Below, one piece after another: positions 1 to 12,186 of a stretch of 64,000 bases of DNA (within the stretch, counting starts at the first letter, position 1; each line of letters begins with the position of its first letter). The notes beneath the pieces are model-generated. The model had not been told where the DNA came from, did no database searches, and saw only the letters and a list, made by a program, of their open reading frames with translations. This DNA is from Dactylorhiza incarnata (taxonomy: Eukaryota > Streptophyta > Magnoliopsida > Asparagales > Orchidaceae), in NCBI GenBank assembly GCA_033032865.1, contig JAWHQI010000068.1, forward strand, positions 2,046,001 to 2,110,000, given 5' to 3'. A program made the translations under genes and the position numbers.

Positions 1-11
1 GCTCAAGTCAC

Positions 12-235
12 GCCCGTGAGCCGCCAGCGCATCACGTCTCGAAGCCGCGCCCATGTTGCCGACATCAGCCACCCATAGTCACGCCTGTGACTCACAAAGT
101 CACGCCCGTCACATACCAAGTCACGCCCATGTGCAGCCATGTTTGACGGCCAGACCTTCCAGAAGGCGGCAAATACAGCCGAGCAAATGTCACGCCCTAA
201 GTCACGGCCGTGACATTCAAGTCACGCCCGTGACC
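12..235 (+). repeat. Palindrome array, motif GTCACGCCCGTGAC, in element 1 LTR
   Basis: About seven copies of GTCACG..CGTGAC-type near-palindromes are spaced irregularly within 225 bp and end about 30 bp before the TATA box. The 3' LTR holds about ten copies at 9090-9450. The half-site TCACG and its complement CGTGA are the most constant part. The position suggests an LTR enhancer or promoter module; that function is inferred. Confidence 0.75.
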
Positions 236-262
236 TATGGCGTGTAAAACTCAAATTTTCCC

Positions 263-270
263 TATAAATA
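263..270 (+). promoter_or_regulatory. LTR TATA box (TATAAATA)
   Basis: A canonical TATAAATA followed by a GAGGGG run lies directly downstream of the palindrome array and is repeated at 9470-9477 in the 3' LTR. This is the expected place for the RNA polymerase II start of the element, and the transcript would begin roughly 30 bp downstream. Confidence 0.7.
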
Positions 271-2042
271 GAGGGGCTCGGCTGAAGTATTTTTCATCCA
301 AATTTTGAGTAGTTCTTGTGGTATTGTGAGTTCTTTTGAGTGATTGTGAGCTTCTCTTATGCAATTCAGTTTAAGTTCGTTTGTAGTTTTTTTCGTCTTC
401 CTAATCTAGTTGTAATGCGGATTTCAGAAATAAAATGATGTTTTTCTCATTTGGATCATCTTCTTTTATTAATGTTAGCGTGTGTGCGTGTTTGAGTTTA
501 GCTTTATTGCTTTTATAATTTAGTTTTATTGCTTTTATAGTTAGGTTTATTGCTTTCATAATCTAGGTTTACTGTTTTCATAGCTTAAATTTACAAGCTT
601 TCATAAAATAGTTTTATCGTTTTCTTTTTCGCTTTATTTTACCGCTTTCATTTTAAACGGTTTCTTTTCAGTTTTTTTTAGAGTGTGTGCGTGTATGAGA
701 TTATATTTTTCTTTTTTGTAACTTAGTTTTATTTCAGTTTTCATATAACTGCTATATACCACCCCCATCTTGAATAAGAGGCTAATTAACTTTAGCATTT
801 TTTTAAGTCGGTTGGGACGGATATTATTTCTGCACCTTTATAAGTCTTTTCATTTCTATACCACCCCCTTCTTGAATAAGAGGATAAGAACTTTTTAGCG
901 CTTGTTTAAGGTGGTTGGGACGGATACTATTACTGTTTTTATATAAGTCTTTTTATTTCCTTTTTATCCGCTTATATCCGCTTTAATTATTAAACATGTA
1001 TTTTTCAACCGATAATGCCGTCTCCATTCCGATGAGTGGCTAATTTCCTTTAGCACACGACGTCGAAGAGCATTGGGACACAAAAATAGTTTTTCTATAA
1101 AATTAAAAATCTCTTTCTAAAATAATTAACGCTTAAGGTTTACCCGAGAATCACGTTGAGTGGAGCCACATAATCGATGTGTGGTTTTCATTTCCGTTTT
1201 CATACCTAGTTAGCCGAGAGGCTCGTGCGTAAGGATTGATCGCTCACGGGTAAAGAGAACTGCGCTCTACCCTCGAGAGAGGACGAAGTAATTCTCCCGA
1301 ATTGGAAATAAAAACCCAATAGCGGGGTTCACAACATAAAGCGAGTATCAAGAAGATTCGATTGTAGAACGAGAGTTCGGTTGAATATTCATAATCTCAG
1401 GTGGGCGTAGCCTCGAGAGAGGAGCGTTCATAATTATGGAACCTCCACGGCCAAGTCATTTTAATATTTTGAAAAGTCATCACTTTCAATTCTACGAAAA
1501 AAATCTATTTTCGTCTCAAGGTAATTCGACGTCGCGTGCAATCTTTCTCATCGCTTAGAACTCTAGTTAATCACTTATTATCATCTTTCGCATTTTATCA
1601 CTTAGAACTCTAGTTAAACCAACTAAAAATATTATTCCGATAAAATAATAGTTTGTTCCTCGAAGTAGCATAATCAACATGACCCATGGAAATATACGAT
1701 CCCGATATTTTCAAAAAAATATATCCTGTATTACTTGCGATAAGGTATACTTGCCTTTATCAAATGATTAATTTGGACTAAGAATTCAACACAGCTTTCC
1801 AAACTCATTTAGTGCAAAACTCTCCTTTTATACTTTTCAATTCAATAGAATTCGGCGTTGTAGCCGAGGCATAATTGTCAATATTCCGAAAGAAGAAAGA
1901 GACCGTTACTTCTATCCTTCAATAGGATAACAGTTAATTTCTCAAAGTAGGATTACTTGCGAGACTCTTCGAAAACATCCGTCAATTCTAAACTCTAATT
2001 TATAAAACAAAAGAAGAAGTCCAACCTAAATCTTCAAGTTTT

Positions 2043-2060
2043 TGGCGCCGTTGCCGGGGA
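2043..2060 (+). other. Primer-binding site, tRNA-Asp type
   Basis: TGGCGCCGTTGCCGGGGA is complementary to the 3' end of plant tRNA-Asp including CCA and lies six bases after the LTR end. This primer type is typical of Athila-lineage elements. The same site is found at 16981-16998 (-), 22396-22413 (-) and 57492-57509 (+). Confidence 0.9.
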
Positions 2061-2244
2061 CTTTGTGTTGTTATTTGAAAGTAGGAATTACTATTAATTT
2101 TTTTCCTTATCTATATATTTTTACTAAAAAACAAAAAATACAAAAAAAGTAATATAAAAAAAATATATATGAAACTTATATTTAAAAAATTAATAATAAT
2201 AAGAAAACAAAAAAATTCCCCAAAAAAAAATTTGTTTTTAGTAT
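2061..2244 (+). other. Element 1 leader, AT-rich, no gene
   Basis: This short untranslated leader between the primer-binding site and gag is very A/T-rich with long A runs. No splice site, hairpin or ORF stands out. Confidence 0.6.
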
Positions 2245-3634
2245 ATGACCCGAGGAAGCTCGTCCGACGATTCGACTATTCCTTTTGACCCCGAAATCGA
2301 GCGCACTCTTCGTGAGCTTATCCGATCTCGTGATCAAAACTTACTTGAAACCCCTGAAGAGTCAATCGGAGATACTGCAAATATGGGCGATCCAATTCCA
2401 AATGCGGCCCCGGCCCGGACCATGGCATATTATGCCCGGCCGAATTTGGACGATACAGGATCAAGTATTACTCGCCCAACAGTTAATAATAATAATTTCG
2501 AAATAAAATCCAGCATAATTCAAATGGTACAACAGTCGATTCAGTTCGACGGTTTGCTAGATGAGGACCCAAATCAGCACCTTTCAAACTTTCTAGAAAT
2601 ATGCGACACCTTTAAAATTAATGGTGTCACTGATGACGCCATTCGTTTATGCTTATTTCCATTTTCGCTACGGTTAAAAGCCAAATCGTGGTTGACTTCT
2701 CTTCCGAGAGGGTCTATAACCACGTGGGCCCAATTGACCTAATTTTTCTTAACTAAGTATTTTCCTCCGTCAAAAACCGCAAAACTACGCACGGATATCA
2801 CATCCTTTGTGCAATTCGATTCCGAGTCTCTTTATGAGACTTGGGAGCGTTTTAAAGAATATTTGCGTAGGTGTCCTCATCACGCGCTACCAACTTGGCT
2901 ACAGGTCCAGACGTTTTATAATGGTTTAAATTTTTCTACGTGACAGATGATTGATGCGGCCTCCGGGGGAACGTTAAACAACAAAACCCCAGAGACCGCT
3001 CAAGCTCTGATCGACGAAATGGCCATGAACGCGTACCAATGGAACGTGCCAAGGTCGCGTCCTAATAAACCGGCTGGTCGTTTTGAAGTGGACGCCACTA
3101 CTTTCTTAGCCTCACAGGTTGAGCGGCTAAGTAAGAGGTGGCGGAGATGACTATTTCCTCCTCCACTCCCGCATGGAATAATAATAATAACGTAATCGAA
3201 GAATCGGTGGATTACCTCGGTAATCCGGTTAGGCCCCCCTTCAACCCTAATAACAACCTGTATGGTAATAATTATAATCCGGGTTGGAGGACCCACCCTA
3301 ATTTCTCCTGGAGCAATCCTAACAATGCTCAGAGGCCCCCAAACATGAATCCCCAAGGATTTCCGCAAGGATTTCTGCAGGGATTCCAGCCTCCTCCTCC
3401 AAAACCTTCGCCGCTCGAAGATGTTTTGTCTAAATACATCGCGTCCAACGATTCAAATATCCGGAATCTTACCGGATCGATTAAAAACTTGGAAAACCAG
3501 GTTGAACAACTTGCAAAGATGGTCTCCGAGCGGCCATACAGAGCTCTACCAGGGAATACGGAGCCGAACCCCAGGGAAAATGCCAACGCTATAACCCTTC
3601 GAAGCGGCAAGGAGGTCGTCTCCCAATCGGGTTG
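2245..3634 (+). pseudogene. Athila-like gag, broken
   Basis: The capsid-type protein starts with MTRGSSSDDS and carries the retrotransposon gag domain (FDGLLDEDPNQHLSNF block near residues 100-115, then a conserved LKAKSWL segment). Comparison with element 2 shows the breaks: TAA at 2740-2742 (Glu in the relative), TGA at 2941-2943 (Arg in the relative), a 1-bp loss near 3135-3145, and another near 3625-3632 just before protease. An Asn-rich, Pro-rich stretch (3180-3400) follows the gag domain. I see no CCHC zinc knuckle. Start chosen from the conserved MTRG(S/N)SS N terminus shared with element 2. Confidence 0.85.
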
Positions 3635-3635
3635 A

Positions 3636-4506
3636 GCCTAAGGTATGCATTTCGCCTCCGACCCCTCCACCCTCTTCTTTGATTCTAATTGCTCCGGATT
3701 CTCCGGTTGCGCCGAATGTTTCGAGTCCTCGAATTCCTTACCCGTCTAAAATTAATAAAGAGAAGGAGGACGAAAATTATCAAAAATTTTTGCGTATTTT
3801 AAAACAAATTCAAATAAACGTCCCCTTCTGCGAGGCACTCTCCCAAATGCCGAAATATGCGAAATATCTTGAGGAGTTGCTTTCTAATAAAAAGCGACTC
3901 GAGGATGTTTTGCGTGTTTCCCTTAACGCGGAATGTTCGGCCGTTCTCCTTAACAAATTGCCGCCAAAACTAAACGACCCGGGACGGTTCTCCATCCCGT
4001 GTCTCTTTGGCAATATGTTAATAAAGTACGCTCTTGCGGACTTAGGCGCCAGCATCAATTTGATGCCTTTTTCTCTTTTCAAAACACTCGATTTAGGCGT
4101 CCCAAGTCCAACAAAAATGAGCATCCAACTCGCGGATCGCTCGGTAAAGTACCCAATAGGGGTAGCGGAGGATGTTCTGGTCAAGGTCGACAAGTTTATC
4201 TTCCCGGTAGACTTTGTCATCCTGGACATAAAGGAGGATGTCGAGGTACCCATCATCCTCGGTCGCCCCTTCCTCGCAACCTCCCGTGCGTTAATCGATG
4301 TCAGTAACGGTCGCCTCCTCCTTCGAGTTGGAGACGATGAAATTACTTTACATATCAACCCCTCCATGCGGAACTCACTATCGAATGATGATTCATGTTT
4401 CAATTTGGAATCCGCGTTTATGGACGAGTGTTCTTCTCTTTCAGAATTGTTATCTTTAATGATAGACGATTCAGATCTGGCGAATCAACCTCCTTTAGAC
4501 GAATGA
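3636..4506 (+). pseudogene. Retroviral-type aspartic protease of element 1
   Basis: The open frame from 3679 encodes a linker of about 110 residues, then the protease core. The active site reads D-L-G-A-S at residues 121-125 (Ty3/Athila elements use DLGA or DSGA), and the strand motif ILGRPFLATS lies near residue 190. The frame would join gag upstream and RT downstream, but a frameshift before 3679 and the TGA at 4504-4506 isolate it. As a domain it appears complete. The polyprotein around it is not. Confidence 0.85.
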
Positions 4507-5751
4507 CCGCCAAATTCGCCTTTCGAGCCTTTTGATTCGAAAGATTTAAAATCTCCACTTCCTATGAAGAACCTCCGGTCTTGGAGCTTAAGCAACTCCC
4601 CGACCATTTAAAATATGCTTTTCTAGCCGCGAACTTAAAACATCCGGTTATAATATCGTGTACTTTAACCAATTCGGAAACATCCGAATTGGTTGAAGTT
4701 TTATCTAAACATCGCCATGCAATTGCATGGCAAATTTCCGATATCAGGGGAATTAACCCTTCATTCTGCTCCCACAAAATTTTTCTCGAAGAAAACCCCC
4801 GCAAAACAATTCAGCCTCAACGGCGACTTAACCCGAACATGCGGGAAGTCGTTAAGACTGAAATTATTAAACTCCTCGATGCGGGGATTATCTATCCTAT
4901 TTCCGACAGTACGTGGGTAAGCCCCGTACAAGTCGTCCCAAAAAAGGGCGGTATAACGGTCGTGGCAAACACGAATAATGAATTAATCCCAACTCGTACT
5001 GTTACGGGTTGGAGGGTGTGCATCGACTACAGAAAACTAAATGATGCCACCAGAAAGACCACTTTCCGTTACCGTTTATTGATCAAATCTTAGAGCGTCT
5101 CTCCGGTCATCCTTTTTATTGCTTCCTCGATGGTCTCTCGGGATTTTTCCAAATCCCTATTTCACCCGAGGACCAAGAAAAAATGACTTTTACTTGCCCT
5201 TTCGGCACCTTCGCATATCGAAGGATTCCGTTTGGCCTCTGTAACGCGCCAGCTACATTCCAAAGAAGTATGCTGGCAATATTTGGCGAACTAGTAGAAG
5301 ACATAATGGAAGTCTTTATGGATGACTTCTCCGTCTTTGGAGACTCTTTTAAAAATTGTCTAAAAAATTTAGATAGAGTCCTCCAACGGTGCGAGGAGAC
5401 GAACTTAGTCTTGAACTGGGAGAAATGCAACTTCATGGTCCGAGAGGGTTTAGTCCTCGGCCATAAATTTCTTCCAAGGGGATGGAGGTCGATAGGGCCA
5501 AAGTCGCTATAATTGAACAACTTCCTGTTCCTTCGAACGTCAAATCAATTAGAAGTTTTCTTGGCCACGCAAGTTTTTATCGGCGGTTTATTCAAGATTT
5601 TTCAAAAATAACCAAACCGCTAACTCACCTCCTGGAAAAGGATTCCCCATTCATTTTTGACACGGCCTGCGTAGAGGCATTTGATTTTATAAAAAAGCAA
5701 CTTATCAATTCTCCAATTCTGGTGGCGCCAGATTGGTCCCTTCCGTTCTAG
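4507..5751 (+). pseudogene. Reverse transcriptase region of element 1 pol, frameshifted
   Basis: This stretch codes for the Ty3-type RT in three frames. 4581-5093 holds the fingers part, including WVSPVQVVPKKGG and VCIDYRKLN. 5100-5512 holds the palm with GTFAYRRIPFGLCNAPATFQ and the catalytic F-M-D-D at 5315-5326. 5482-5751 holds the thumb with FLGHASFYRRFI. Frameshifts lie near 5075 and 5470, and a TAG at 5749-5751 separates it from RNase H. The catalytic Asp pair is retained, but no single protein can be made. Confidence 0.87.
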
Positions 5752-5754
5752 ATT

Positions 5755-7491
5755 ATGTGCGACGCGAGCGATATCGCGGTAGGAGCTGTCTTAGGCCAAC
5801 GCGTAAATAAATATTTTTATCCAATATATTACGCTTCTCGCACACTCAATGCCGCACAGGCTAACTATACAACGACGGAAAAGGAACTTCTTGCCGTCAT
5901 CTTTGCTTTTAATAAATTCAGGCCTTACGTAACACTTTCACACGTGATCGTTTTCACTGATCACTCCGCCCTAAAATATCTTTTAGCCAAAGTTGATGCC
6001 AAGCCTCGCTTACTTCGATGGATCCTCCTTTTACAGGAATTTGACTTAGAGATTAGGGATAAGAAGGGGGCTGAAAATTTAGCAGCCGACCACCTCTCAC
6101 GTTTAGAACACCCCGTCGCAGAAGCGCTCGTCGAACCAGAAATAGACTATCGATTTCCTGAGGAGCGCCTTTTAATCGTAAATAATACAAAAAATTCTTC
6201 TACCCCTTGGTTCGCAGATTACGCGAACTATTTAGTCGCACGGGTCCTTCCAAAAGAGTTTTCGACTCAGCAGAAGAAGAAATTCTTCTCTGACTTGAAA
6301 AACTACTTTTGGGAGGACCCCTTTCTCTTTCGCGTCTGCGCAGACCAAGTTATACGAAGATGTGTTTCAAGCAAGGAGGGTGCGCAAATATTGCGACACT
6401 GCCATGAGGGGCCGGCTGGAGGGCATTATCAAGCCAACCGGACCGCGCGGAAAGCGTTAGAGTCAGGCTTTTATTGGCCCACTCTCTTTAAGGATGCTGA
6501 CACTTTTGTGAGTATACGTGATAGCTGCCAGCGGTCGGGTAACATCTCTCGTCGTGACGAGATGCCCCAAAACTTTTATTTAGAATGCGAAATCTTCGAT
6601 TTGTGGGGCATAGACTTTGTAGGCCCCCTACCTCCTTCTTTTAATAATCGCTATATTTTAGTGGCGGTCGACTACGTATCTAGGTGGGCGGAAGCGCTAG
6701 CTCTGCCCACCAATGATGCGCGAGTCGTCGTCCATTTTCTAAAAAAATTATTTTCTCGCTTCGGCACGCCCCGTACAATAGTTAGTGATAGGGGCACGCG
6801 CTTCTGCAATGCCCAGTTTTCAAAAATTTTATCTAAGTACGGCGTCACGCATAAGCTCGCCACCCCCTATCACCCCCAAACGAGCTGCCAAGTAGAGGTA
6901 GTAAATCGCGAGATAAAACGCATTCTGGAAAAAAACGTCTCTTTAAATCGGAAGGATTGGTCCTCAAAACTCGACGACGCGTTGTGGGCGTACCGTACGG
7001 CATACAAGACCGCTATCGGTTGTACGCCCTATCGATTAGTCTACGGCAAAGCGTGCCATCTACCGGTAGAGTTAGAACACCGCGCTTTTTGGGCCTTAAA
7101 ATTTTTAAATCTCGATTCGAACTTAGCCTCCGAGAATAGGAAATTCCAACTAAATGAACTCGATGAATGGCGTGCGAACGCTTATGAGAGTAATAAATTT
7201 TATAAGGAGCGTTCTAAGTTCTACCACGATCGAAAAATAAAATTTCCAAAAACTTTCGCGCCGGGCGATCTTCTCCTTCTTTATAATTCACGTCTTCGTC
7301 TTTTTCCGGGTAAGCTCAAATCCCGCTGGTCCGGCCCCTTTAAAGTCAAAGAGGTTTGGCCGTATGGGACCATTCTTATCTCTCACCCCGAAAAAGGCGA
7401 TTTTAAAGTCAACGGCCACCGTTTAAAACTATATCTTGCGGGCGATCCGGTGGACGGACACACAGAATCTTTAACCCTCCCCAATTTATAA
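5755..7491 (+). pseudogene. RNase H and integrase of element 1 pol
   Basis: A 578-codon open frame. RNase H comes first, with CDASD (residues 2-6), [10 protein letters not shown] (about 39-48) and [10 protein letters not shown] (67-76) giving the Asp-Glu-Asp set. The integrase zinc region (about 211-260) keeps its His residues and C258, but R255 stands where the first Cys of the HHCC pair is expected. The catalytic core has D287, D345 and E381, a DD35E arrangement. A C-terminal GPF-type module lies near residue 525. The frame starts after an in-frame TAG that replaces a Glu codon. The broken zinc finger and missing upstream part make it non-functional. Confidence 0.88.
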
Positions 7492-8910
7492 TCTCACCAC
7501 GCCAAATGCGTCAAGCTACGCGACGGTAAACAAAGCGCTTGTGGGAGGCACCCCATATTTATCTAAATTTTACTATGCTTTGTTCTTTTTATATGTTTTT
7601 GCAGGGTTTCTTCCTACCCCGCCAGCTTTAATTCAGGGAAGCTTTTTTGCTTCCTCTTTCCTTTTGTATATATTGCAATGTTATTTTCTCTTCTTCATAC
7701 TTACATTACAACATTGGGGATAATGTTGGGTTTTAAGTATGGGGGTGTATTTACCGTTTTCATTTCAAAAAAAGGCTTCTTTTTACAAAAAACAAAAAAA
7801 AATCAAAAACAAAATTTAAACTGTCATAATTCAAAAAAAAAATTAAAAAAAAAACAAATAAAAAAAAAAGACCGTTACTTCAAAAAAATATGTATTTTTT
7901 TTGTTGTTGAAAAAAAAAGATCCAAAAATAATATACCCTACTTTACTTTTATTCTTAAAGCATTTAGTTTCGAGAGTATATGTTTGTGGATTTTCATAAT
8001 CGCTAATTTTACTATTTGTTTGTTTATCTAAGATCGATAGATTTAAACGTTCGGGGTTAAGTTTTAAAGAATATTTTGTGTTTTTAATTTAAATAGAGGC
8101 TTTGTTATCAAGCACTACTTCTACTAGCTAAAATAGAGACATGTGTATTATGTTGGCAAAACAACTTTAGACTGCAATTATCCCTACTTTATGTCTTCAG
8201 GAATCTAGGAATATTCAACTTACTAAGGTTGCTCTCAAAACTTTTTTTTATTATTCTAGAATTTCTCTTGAAACCCCCTTGTATACACCAATTTAGCATG
8301 GCAAAAAAAAAGATCTTATGTCAATGGGAATACAAAAATTCCGTAAACATAGGCACCCAATATTTATTAAAAGAGATCCTATGTCAATGGGAATTAAAAA
8401 TTCCGTAAACACAGGCATTGGGTTAATTAAAAAGGTCAATTTTCCCTCGTACACCAACGATGGGAGTCAAAGGAAACTATATAAGAGGGGTGAGAGGATA
8501 AAATTCATCACCCCTAATTCAAGTACTATTCTATTTGCCAAAGCTTTTTACCCCCTTTCCCTTAACCAAATTATTGTTTCTAGTTTTAATTCAAAAAATC
8601 ATTTGAGAGCATAATTAGTAACTTATATTTTTCCTTCATGTTTCTTTAAACAAAGGTTATTATAATTTCGATCTAATCTCGTTTACTAATGATTGCAATT
8701 TTGTTTGCTATTTGGTTAATTAAGAAGTTTTCTGGCTAGGACATTTCTTTCTACTTAAATCATTTGCATAATTTAGGACTTAACTCTTATTACTCCGAAT
8801 TTTTATTTTTCAGTCTCTTATGATTAAAATAAAATGATAGCTAAAAATTAGAACTTATGTTAATCCCGTATAGATCTCTCTTACTTTTGCTCTGGAATAG
8901 CAAAAGCTTA
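7492..8910 (+). other. Element 1 3' internal region, non-coding
   Basis: This is 1.4 kb between integrase and the purine tract, very AT-rich with long A runs at 7770-7930. It is colinear with 13325-14645 of element 2, so it is part of the element and not a later insertion. No env-like ORF is present. A direct repeat of about 60 bp occurs at 8312-8371 and 8372-8430 (both begin GATC.TATGTCAATGGGAA) and is also present in element 2. Confidence 0.75.
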
Positions 8911-8924
8911 AGTATGGGGGTATT
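8911..8924 (+). other. Polypurine tract region of element 1
   Basis: AGTATGGGGGTATT lies immediately before the TG start of the 3' LTR and is conserved in element 2 (13309-13323, complement). It should be the plus-strand primer site; the exact cleavage point is inferred. Confidence 0.7.
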
Positions 8925-11244
8925 TGATAAGTAATAAAATATATGTATTTTTAGTATAATTATTAGTATAGTTTTAATTAATATTGTGAATTTTCTATGT
9001 AAATTAATGAATAAATTGCTTCTTTATTATTTCTGGTTTCTAACTTAGTTTTATTTTTGTTTTTGCATTTTTTTTGCAAAATTTTCACAGGTCACGCCCT
9101 CGGTCACGCCCATGACCAAGGGCGTGTAATTTTAAAGATCAAATATCAACGGGATGGCTCAATTCAGATCAAATCCCGACAAATCGCTCAAGTCACGCCC
9201 GTGTTCCAGCAGAGTCACGCCCGTGAGCCGCCAGCGCATCACGTCTCGAAGCCGCGCCCATGCTGCCGACATCAGCCACCCATAGTCACGCCTGTGACTC
9301 ACAAAGTCACGCCCGTGACATACCAAGTCACGCCCGTGTGCAGCCATGTTTGACGGCCAGACCTTCCAGAAGGCGGTGAATACAGCCGAGCAAATGTCAC
9401 GTCCTAAGTCACGGCCGTGACATTCAAGTCACGCCCGTGACCTAGGGCGTGTAAAACTCAAATTTTCCCTATAAATAGAGGGGCTCGGCTGAAGTATTTT
9501 TCATCCAAATTTTGAGTAGTTCTTGTGGTATTGTGAGTTCTTTTGAGTGATTGTGAGCTTCTCTTATGCAATTCAGTTTAAGTTCGTTTGTAGTTTTTTT
9601 CGTCTTCCTAATCTAGTTGTAATGCTGATTTCAGAAATAAAATGATGTTTTTCTCATTTGGATCATCTTCTTTTTATTAATGTTAGCGTGTGTGCGTGTA
9701 TGAGTTTAGCTTTATTGCTTTTATAATTTAGTTTTATTGCTTTTATAGTTAGGTTTATTGCTTTCATAATCTAGGTTTACTGTTTGCATAGCTTAGATTT
9801 ACAAGCTTTCATAAAATAGTTTTATCGTTTTCTTTTTCGCTTTATTTTACCGTTTTCATTTTAAACGCTTTCTTTTCAATTTTTTTTAGAGTGTGTGCGT
9901 GTATGAGATTATATTTTTCTTTTTTGTAACTTAGTTTTATTTCAGTCTTCATATAACTGCTATATACCACCCCCATCTTGAATAAGAGGCTAATTAACTT
10001 TAGCATTTTTTTAAGTCGGTTGGGACGGATATTATTTCTGCACCTTTATAAGTCTTTTCATTTCTATACCACCCCCTTCTTGAATAAGAGGCTAAGAACT
10101 TTTTAGCGCTTGTTTAAGGTGGTTGGGACGGATACTATTACTGTTTTTATATAAGTCTTTATATTTCCTTTTTATCCGCTTATATCCGCTTTAATTATTA
10201 AACATGTATTTTTCAACCGATAATGCCGTCTCCATTCCGATGAGTGGCTAATTTCCTTTAGCACACGACATCGAAGAGCATTGGGACACAAAAATAGTTT
10301 TTCTATAAAATTAAAACATCTCTTTCTAAAATAATTAACGCTTAAGGTTTACCCGAGAATCACGTTGAGTGGAGCCACATAATCGATGTGTGGTTTTCAT
10401 TTCCATTTTCGTACCTAGTTAGCCGAGAGGCTCGTGCGTACGGATTGATCGCTCACGGGTAAAGAGAACTGCGCTCTACCCTCGAGAGAGGACGAAGTAA
10501 TTCTCCCGAATTGGAAATAAAAACCCAATAGCGGGGTTCACAACATAAAGCGAGTATCAAGAAGATTCGATTGTAGAACGAGAGTTCGGTCGAATATTCA
10601 TAATCTCAGGTGGGCGTACCCTCGAGAGAGGAGCGTTCATAATTATGGAACCTCCACGGCCAAGTCATTTTAATATTTTGAAAAGTCATCACTTTGAATT
10701 CTACGAAAAAATCTATTTTCGTCTCAAGGTAATTCGACGTCGCGCGCTATCTTTCTCATCGCTTAGAACTCTAGTTAATCGCTTATTATCATCTTTCGCA
10801 TTTTATCACTTAGAACTCTAGTTAAACCAACTAAAAATATTATTCCGATAAAATAATAGTTTGTTCCTCGAAGTAGCATAATCAACACGACCCGTGGAAA
10901 TATACGATCCCGATATTTTCAAAAAAATATATCCTGTATTACTTGCGATAAGGTATACTTGCCTTTATCAAATGATTAATTTGGACTAATAATTCAACAC
11001 AGCTTTCCAAACTCATTTAGTGCAAAACTCTCCTTTTCTACTTTTCAATTCAATAGAATTCGGCGTTGTAGCCGAGGCGTAATTGTCAATATTCCGAAAG
11101 AATAAAAAGACCGTTACTTCTATCCTTCAATAGGATAATGGTTAATTTCTCAATGTAGGATTACTTGCGAGACTCTTCGAAAACATCCGTCAATTCTAAA
11201 CTCTTATTTATAAAACAAAAGAAGAAGTCCAACATAAATCATCA
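8925..11244 (+). repeat. 3' LTR of element 1
   Basis: It runs TGATAAG...ATCATCA (2320 bp) and repeats the 5' LTR. The palindrome array is at 9090-9450 and the TATA box at 9470-9477. After 11244 the sequence switches abruptly to minus-strand copia gag, which fixes the right boundary. Confidence 0.9.
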
Positions 11245-12127
11245 ATCCCTTCTTGATGAAGTATTTCTGAAAGGTGTTTCTCATTTCCAGATTCTTCATG
11301 AACCTTTTGAACTTCTTCACAAAGAGGCTCTCCTCGTCCTCTTCATCATCTTCTCCGTCAACCTCCTTCTTTGACTTCAATGCTAAGGCCTTCTTATTTG
11401 GCTCCAAGTTGTACTCTTGTTATTGAATCTTGAGTTCAACCACATGGGTCTTGAGGTTCCCAATGAGGCTCTTAATTTGGAGTTTCTTTAAATCGTGCGA
11501 CTCTGAGATAGCCGTCACCTTTAGATTGAACTTTGGAGGGGGAAACCATTGAATTTTTCTCACCAAGTCGCCATTGGAGAACACTTTTCCAAGTACTTTT
11601 GAGTCATTGACGATCTTGGTAAACCTTGTTTACATTGAATCAATGTCTTCATCCGCCTCCATCTGGAATTTCTCGTATTCGGATTCAAGTTGGAAAAGCT
11701 ATGAATCCTTGACCTGCGAAGTACCTTCATGAGTGAGTTCTAATAAATTCCATATATCATAAGAAGTTTGGCAAGCACAAGTTCTATTAAATTCCGTTCT
11801 ATCCAAAGCACAAAATAAAGCATTCATAGCTTTAGCATTATTTTTGCATCTTAACTTGTCTTTATCATCCCATCTATCTCTTGGTTTTTCCATAGTAATT
11901 TCTCCAACAACAATTGTTGGTGCAGTGTAACTTTGTTCTACCATACCCCACACATCATTATCTAAAGCAATTAAGAAACAACACATTCTTGTTTTCCAAT
12001 AGTTATAATCAGTCCCGGTAAATAGTGGAGGTCTACTAATTCCTTGACCCTCAATGAAAGCATGATCATGATGCGCCATTATTCCTGGTTGTGAAACCAT
12101 TTTGGAATAACCTTCCTCTGATACCAA
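11245..12127 (-). pseudogene. Copia D gag, 5' part, truncated by element 1
   Basis: Read on the minus strand, this encodes the N-terminal half of a SIRE/Maximus-like copia gag. GQGISRPPLFTGTDYNYW and DKLRCKNNAKAMNALF are shared with C1 (47053-48060), and the UBN2-type capsid domain is recognisable. Stops and a frameshift occur near 11400-11700. The gene is cut at 11244 by insertion of element 1; the rest lies off the left edge. Start region: the methionine of the MAHHDHAF peptide corresponds to the C1 start. Confidence 0.82.
12116..12125 (-). other. Copia D primer-binding site (initiator Met tRNA type)
   Basis: The complement reads TGGTATCAGAG, the standard Ty1/copia primer site for initiator tRNA-Met. 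It sits just inside the LTR end at 12129. Confidence 0.8.
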
Positions 12128-12128
12128 G

Positions 12129-12186
12129 TGTTGGATCTGATGGCGCCCTTAGAGGTGGGGGGGGGGTGAATAAGGGGTTTACAATT
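12129..12186 (-). repeat. Copia D 5' LTR, U5 end (58 bp), left piece
   Basis: The complement ends ...GGGCGCCATCAGATCCAACA and contains a C tract, as in the C-family LTRs. The rest of this LTR continues at 25948-27079, because element 2 inserted here. Confidence 0.8.

Larger units (their letters stand above)
1..2036 (+). repeat. 5' LTR of element 1 (left part missing)
   Basis: This matches 9205-11244 almost base for base, so it is the 5' LTR minus its first roughly 280 bp. It ends in CA at 2036, six bases before the primer-binding site. It holds a CG-rich palindrome array (about 12-235), a TATA box (263-270) and a long AT-rich R/U5 part. Within that part, two similar 'ttgaataagagg' blocks (near 770 and 870) form an imperfect direct repeat. 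Confidence 0.9.
1..11244 (+). mobile_element. Athila-like Ty3/gypsy LTR retrotransposon, element 1 (5' end outside window)
   Basis: The order seen is 5' LTR (partial), tRNA-Asp-type primer-binding site, gag, protease, RT, RNase H, integrase, a 1.4-kb non-coding stretch, purine tract, and a full 3' LTR of 2320 bp. Protease before RT and integrase last define Ty3/gypsy. The primer site and the sequence style point to the Athila lineage. The two LTRs differ at roughly 45 positions by eye over about 2 kb. The coding part has at least seven stops or frameshifts, so the copy is dead. It sits in the gag of a minus-strand copia element (copia D). The right-hand target duplication would be 11245-11249 (ATCCC); its partner lies outside the window. 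No env-like ORF is visible. Confidence 0.9.

Noticed and set aside
2043..2060. A tRNA-Asp gene fragment
   Set aside because: Only the complement of the tRNA 3' end is present, next to an LTR. It is a primer-binding site. The same applies at 16981, 22396 and 57492.
7541..8031. Possible env-like gene after integrase in element 1 (frames 7541-7723 and 7678-8031)
   Set aside because: The frames are AT-rich with poly-Lys runs from A tracts, are not conserved in element 2 and lack signal or membrane patterns typical of env-like proteins.
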